Assembly (NCBI GenBank): GCA_050260355.1
Contig: JBLNBZ010000066.1
Location: 1 to 41,681 of the forward strand
Length of the DNA stretch: 41,681 nt
Source: CADEFX01 sp050260355
GTDB lineage: Bacteria; Pseudomonadota; Alphaproteobacteria; Rhizobiales; Hyphomicrobiaceae
Reading direction: 5' to 3'
A program made the translations under genes and the position numbers. Shown here in pieces: positions 39,217 to 41,681 of the stretch (position 1 is its first letter; each line of letters begins with the position of its first letter). The notes under the pieces are model-generated. The model was not told where the DNA came from and searched no databases. It saw only the letters and a program-made list of their open reading frames with translations.

Positions 39217-41681
39217 CTAGGCGAGCCGCCCGCTCGCGTGCGCAAGGAACAGGTAGACGCGGCCCGAGTCCGAGGTCACGTATCCCTGTGACGTGCGGCC
39301 CGACGGATCGCGCGCATCCGACTCGCGCAGCAGGTTCTCGAAGTCGAGAATATAGCGATCGACGGTCTGGCGGAAATCATCCTCGACCCGGTAGCGGCGC
39401 TGCACCGAGTCGAAGGCCGCCCGGCCTTCGGTCGTGTAGATGCTGCGCACCATGATGCCGCGCTGGCCGCTGCGGAAGCGCGACCAGATCGCCGAGGCCG
39501 TCGTGGCGTCGAGGGCGCGGGCGATCAGCTGCACATTGATGGGGCCGCTGACGGCGCCGGTCTCATCATCGGCCGAGGCCCGCGCCAGCAGATCGCCGAG
39601 CGACCAGTTCTCCCGCTCCGTCTCGCCGCCAGCGGGGCGAGCGGCAGGCGGAGCTTCGGGCGCAGAAGCCGCGCGCGAGCGGTTGAGCTCGTTGGTGAAG
39701 CTCTGCGTCACCGAAGTTATCGCACGCGAGGACGATGCGCGGTTGCTCTGGCCCGATGGCGCGGGCAAGGGCTGCGGCGGGACGATGTCGCGCTGGGCCG
39801 CCTCGCGGGACGACAGCGAGGAAAGCTGCTCCAGGGCCCGCAGCTGCTCCTGCAGCGACTTGCGCATGGCCTCGGCGCTTGCGCGCGTCGCCTCCGGCAG
39901 CCGCTCGAGCTGGTCTCTGAGACGGGCCTGCTCCGCTTCCAGGTCGGCCAGGGCGTCGCGCGCCCGCTGGCGCATCTCCTCGGAGGTCGTCGAGAAGCGG
40001 CTGGACAGCGTCCCGATGTGCTCGGACATCTCGCGCGACACTGTCGTGAGCTTGGCTCTCAGCTCGTCGATGACGCGGCTCGACTCGCTGTCGGCCTGGC
40101 TCTGCAGCCGCTCGAGCTCGCTCATCGTCATCCGCGAGCGCTCCTCGAGCTCGCTCATGGTCCGGCGCGAGCGCTCCTCGACGTCGGTCATCGTTCTGCG
40201 CGAGCGCTCCTCGACATCGCGCGCCAGACTCTCGCTCACGGCTCTGGCGCGGTTCTCGACCTGCGCCACCGAGCCCTCGAGATTCTCCGAATAGCCCAGC
40301 ATGACGCGGTCGATATCTTCGGTCTTGCCGGCCAGCCGCTCGAGCGTCTGGGAGAGCTCGGCCTGGCGGTTCTGCAACGTCTTATCGATGCGGAAATTGG
40401 CCGTTTCGAGCGCGTTGGCAGCCTTCATGATGACCTGCCCCTGGTGCTCGAAACGGCTCGTGACATTCGAGATCTGACCGAGCAGGTTCTCCGAGACGTT
40501 GCGCAGCAAATCGGTCTGGTTGGCCAGCCCCTCGATGGCCTTGATCGATTGCCGGGTCACGTTCTCGCTGGAGCGCCGCACGGCGTTGACACCGTGCATC
40601 AGTTGCTCGTCGATCTCGTTCGCCTGCCGGCCGAGCACCTCGCTGATTTCTTTGGCGTGGCCCTCGAGCGCCTGCGTCAGAGCGCGCGTCTTGTCGGCGA
40701 CCGAGCCGTCAATGGCGATGGTCGAGCGCAGGATGGACTCATCGAACAGGCGCAGCCGATCCGAGAATGCGTCGTCGAGAACGCGGGTGCGCTCGACGAG
40801 CTGGTTGTCGAGCGCCTGCTGGCGGCTCTCCATGGCCGCGTCCAGCGCCCGCACGTATTCCTCGAAGACCGTCTGCAGCTCCTCGGTGCGGCTACCCATG
40901 GCGGCTCCGAGCGTCTGCGCGAAGTTCTGGAACAGCCCCTCGATCCGCTGCGTCTGATTTTCGAGCGTTCCGGCAACCTTGTCCGTGACCGTCGAAAGGG
41001 ATGATTCCAATTGCACCAGGTTGTGGCTGGTGCCCTCGATGAAGCTCGTCAGCTTGTGCTGCTGCTGGCTGAGCTTGTCGACCAGCGCGGGCACCTCGCT
41101 GCTGATCTCCTTCAGGGCAATGTTGACGCGCTCGCTGGTGTTGAGCAGCGCGTGCCGCTCCCCGGACAGCTCGCTGAGCAGGTTGCGGATGCGGGCCTCA
41201 TTCTCGCTGTAGGAGCGCTCGAGTGCCGAGACCTCGCTGTGCACCAGGGCTTCCAGCTCGCCGGCCCGGCCGAGGGCGCGCGAGACGGCCTCGTTCATGA
41301 ACGAGACCTGGCGGCGTACGGCCTGGCCGACAGAGGCGATCTGCTGCTCTGCCATACGGTCCGGCTCGGCGAGGCGAATGGCCACCTCGGTCATGGCCGA
41401 GGACATGAGCCGCAGCTCCTGGGCGCGCCGGATCAGCAGGGCGAGGAACCAGAACAGAGCGATCGGCAGCACCAGCGTTGCGGCCAGCGTGATGGCGGTG
41501 GGCCGCGACAGCATCTCCATGAATGTTGGCGCCCGCTGCAGCTCCGGTGCCAGCATCGCTCCGCCGAGCAGCAGGGTCAGGAAGGCCCAAGCCCCCGAGG
41601 CGATGGCCGCAACGGTCAGCGGCCGGCGCGATGGCTTCTGCTGCAGGGCGAAGATGAGCCCGCCGATCGAGGGCACGTCGT
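39217..41681 (-). CDS. Large membrane-anchored coiled-coil protein, N terminus cut by the window edge
   Basis: At least 819 residues are visible, with the frame open to the right edge. The GTG at 41676 is probably internal, since the frame continues and rhizobial relatives are longer. Two transmembrane segments (about 20-43 and 60-82) are followed by some 540 residues of nearly unbroken, charged coiled coil (ELRLMSSAMTEVAIRLAEPD onward). A tandem of 11-residue units reads EERSRRTM. Next is a low-complexity Pro/Ala/Ser linker (about 630-690), then a compact C-terminal domain (about 690-819: TASAIWSRFRSGQRGIMVRS, YRVEDDFRQTVDRYILDFE). The C-terminal domain is shared by large proteins of Hyphomicrobiales. 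The role is unknown, probably cell-envelope organisation. Confidence 0.85.
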   Translation of the reverse strand, partial: DVPSIGGLIFALQQKPSRRPLTVAAIASGAWAFLTLLLGGAMLAPELQRAPTFMEMLSRPTAITLAATLVLPIALFWFLALLIRRAQELRLMSSAMTEVAIRLAEPDRMAEQQIASVGQAVRRQVSFMNEAVSRALGRAGELEALVHSEVSALERSYSENEARIRNLLSELSGERHALLNTSERVNIALKEISSEVPALVDKLSQQQHKLTSFIEGTSHNLVQLESSLSTVTDKVAGTLENQTQRIEGLFQNFAQTLGAAMGSRTEELQTVFEEYVRALDAAMESRQQALDNQLVERTRVLDDAFSDRLRLFDESILRSTIAIDGSVADKTRALTQALEGHAKEISEVLGRQANEIDEQLMHGVNAVRRSSENVTRQSIKAIEGLANQTDLLRNVSENLLGQISNVTSRFEHQGQVIMKAANALETANFRIDKTLQNRQAELSQTLERLAGKTEDIDRVMLGYSENLEGSVAQVENRARAVSESLARDVEERSRRTMTDVEERSRRTMSELEERSRMTMSELERLQSQADSESSRVIDELRAKLTTVSREMSEHIGTLSSRFSTTSEEMRQRARDALADLEAEQARLRDQLERLPEATRASAEAMRKSLQEQLRALEQLSSLSSREAAQRDIVPPQPLPAPSGQSNRASSSRAITSVTQSFTNELNRSRAASAPEAPPAARPAGGETERENWSLGDLLARASADDETGAVSGPINVQLIARALDATTASAIWSRFRSGQRGIMVRSIYTTEGRAAFDSVQRRYRVEDDFRQTVDRYILDFENLLRESDARDPSGRTSQGYVTSDSGRVYLFLAHASGRLA
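40106..40225. repeat. Tandem 33-bp repeat in the coiled-coil gene
   Basis: Three complete 33-base units at 40106-40138, 40139-40171 and 40172-40204, and a partial fourth, differ by a few bases each. They encode an 11-residue unit, for example DVEERSRRTMT and ELEERSRMTMS. Eleven residues make three turns of a coiled coil (hendecad), so the repeat keeps the helix phase. Such DNA can expand or shrink by slipped pairing. Confidence 0.85.

Noticed and set aside
40018..41004. 328-residue plus-strand open frame
   Set aside because: It is the antisense of the coiled-coil gene and has no recognisable domain.

Overview
The window is gene-dense, GC-rich DNA with short intergenic gaps, several GTG and TTG starts, and no tRNA, rRNA, CRISPR array, insertion sequence or phage gene that I can see. 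The gene families point to an alphaproteobacterium, most likely of the order Hyphomicrobiales (Rhizobiales). The pointers are a molybdopterin-binding/MobA-like fusion protein, a very long membrane-anchored coiled-coil protein of rhizobial type, a DgcA-type dipeptide/N-acyl-glutamate epimerase, a DUF1194 protein and a TctABC-type uptake operon. The genus is not determined. The left and right edges both cut genes: a MetE-like protein at 1-181 and the coiled-coil protein at 39217-41681.

Layout. (1) 1-1968: a MetE-like methyltransferase start and a metallo-beta-lactamase-fold hydrolase on the minus strand, divergent from an Asp/Glu racemase-superfamily protein that lacks the usual catalytic cysteines. 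(2) 1984-6374: a two-gene RND efflux operon on the minus strand. (3) 6375-9484: a long non-coding gap, a possible small protein, an Ada alkylation-response regulator translationally coupled to a 2-oxoglutarate/Fe(II) oxygenase, and a PilZ protein. (4) 9700-16286: a plus-strand operon with a flavin/4Fe-4S oxidoreductase of the trimethylamine dehydrogenase/dienoyl-CoA reductase type, TctB, TctA, a first TctC, a GlcG-like protein and a second, very similar TctC. A perfect 12-bp palindrome precedes it and a perfect 11-bp stem-loop lies inside it. (5) 16287-19597: a DUF1194 von Willebrand-like protein, then an acyl-CoA dehydrogenase paired with an APH-type kinase. This pair resembles the two halves of mammalian ACAD10/11.

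(6) 19609-28644: a compact surface-glycan cluster with a GT4-type glycosyltransferase, a GT2 protein with a degenerate first domain, rmlB and rmlC, and a 1228-residue protein that joins a sulfotransferase-like domain, a coiled coil and two GT2 domains. rmlA and rmlD are absent from the window. (7) 28704-33692: penicillin-acylase-family hydrolase, low-affinity iron permease-like protein, and two overlapping RNA-methyltransferase-type genes. (8) 33759-41681: VOC protein, molybdopterin-binding/MobA-like fusion, SDR oxidoreductase, MFS transporter, DgcA epimerase and the coiled-coil protein.

Two parts stand out as possible undescribed systems. One is the Tct operon, where a variant-active-site oxidoreductase is coupled to a transporter with two receptors around a GlcG-like protein. 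The other is the glycan cluster, with its sulfotransferase-coiled-coil-GT2-GT2 protein. Everything was read by eye without alignments, so family names are more secure than substrates.
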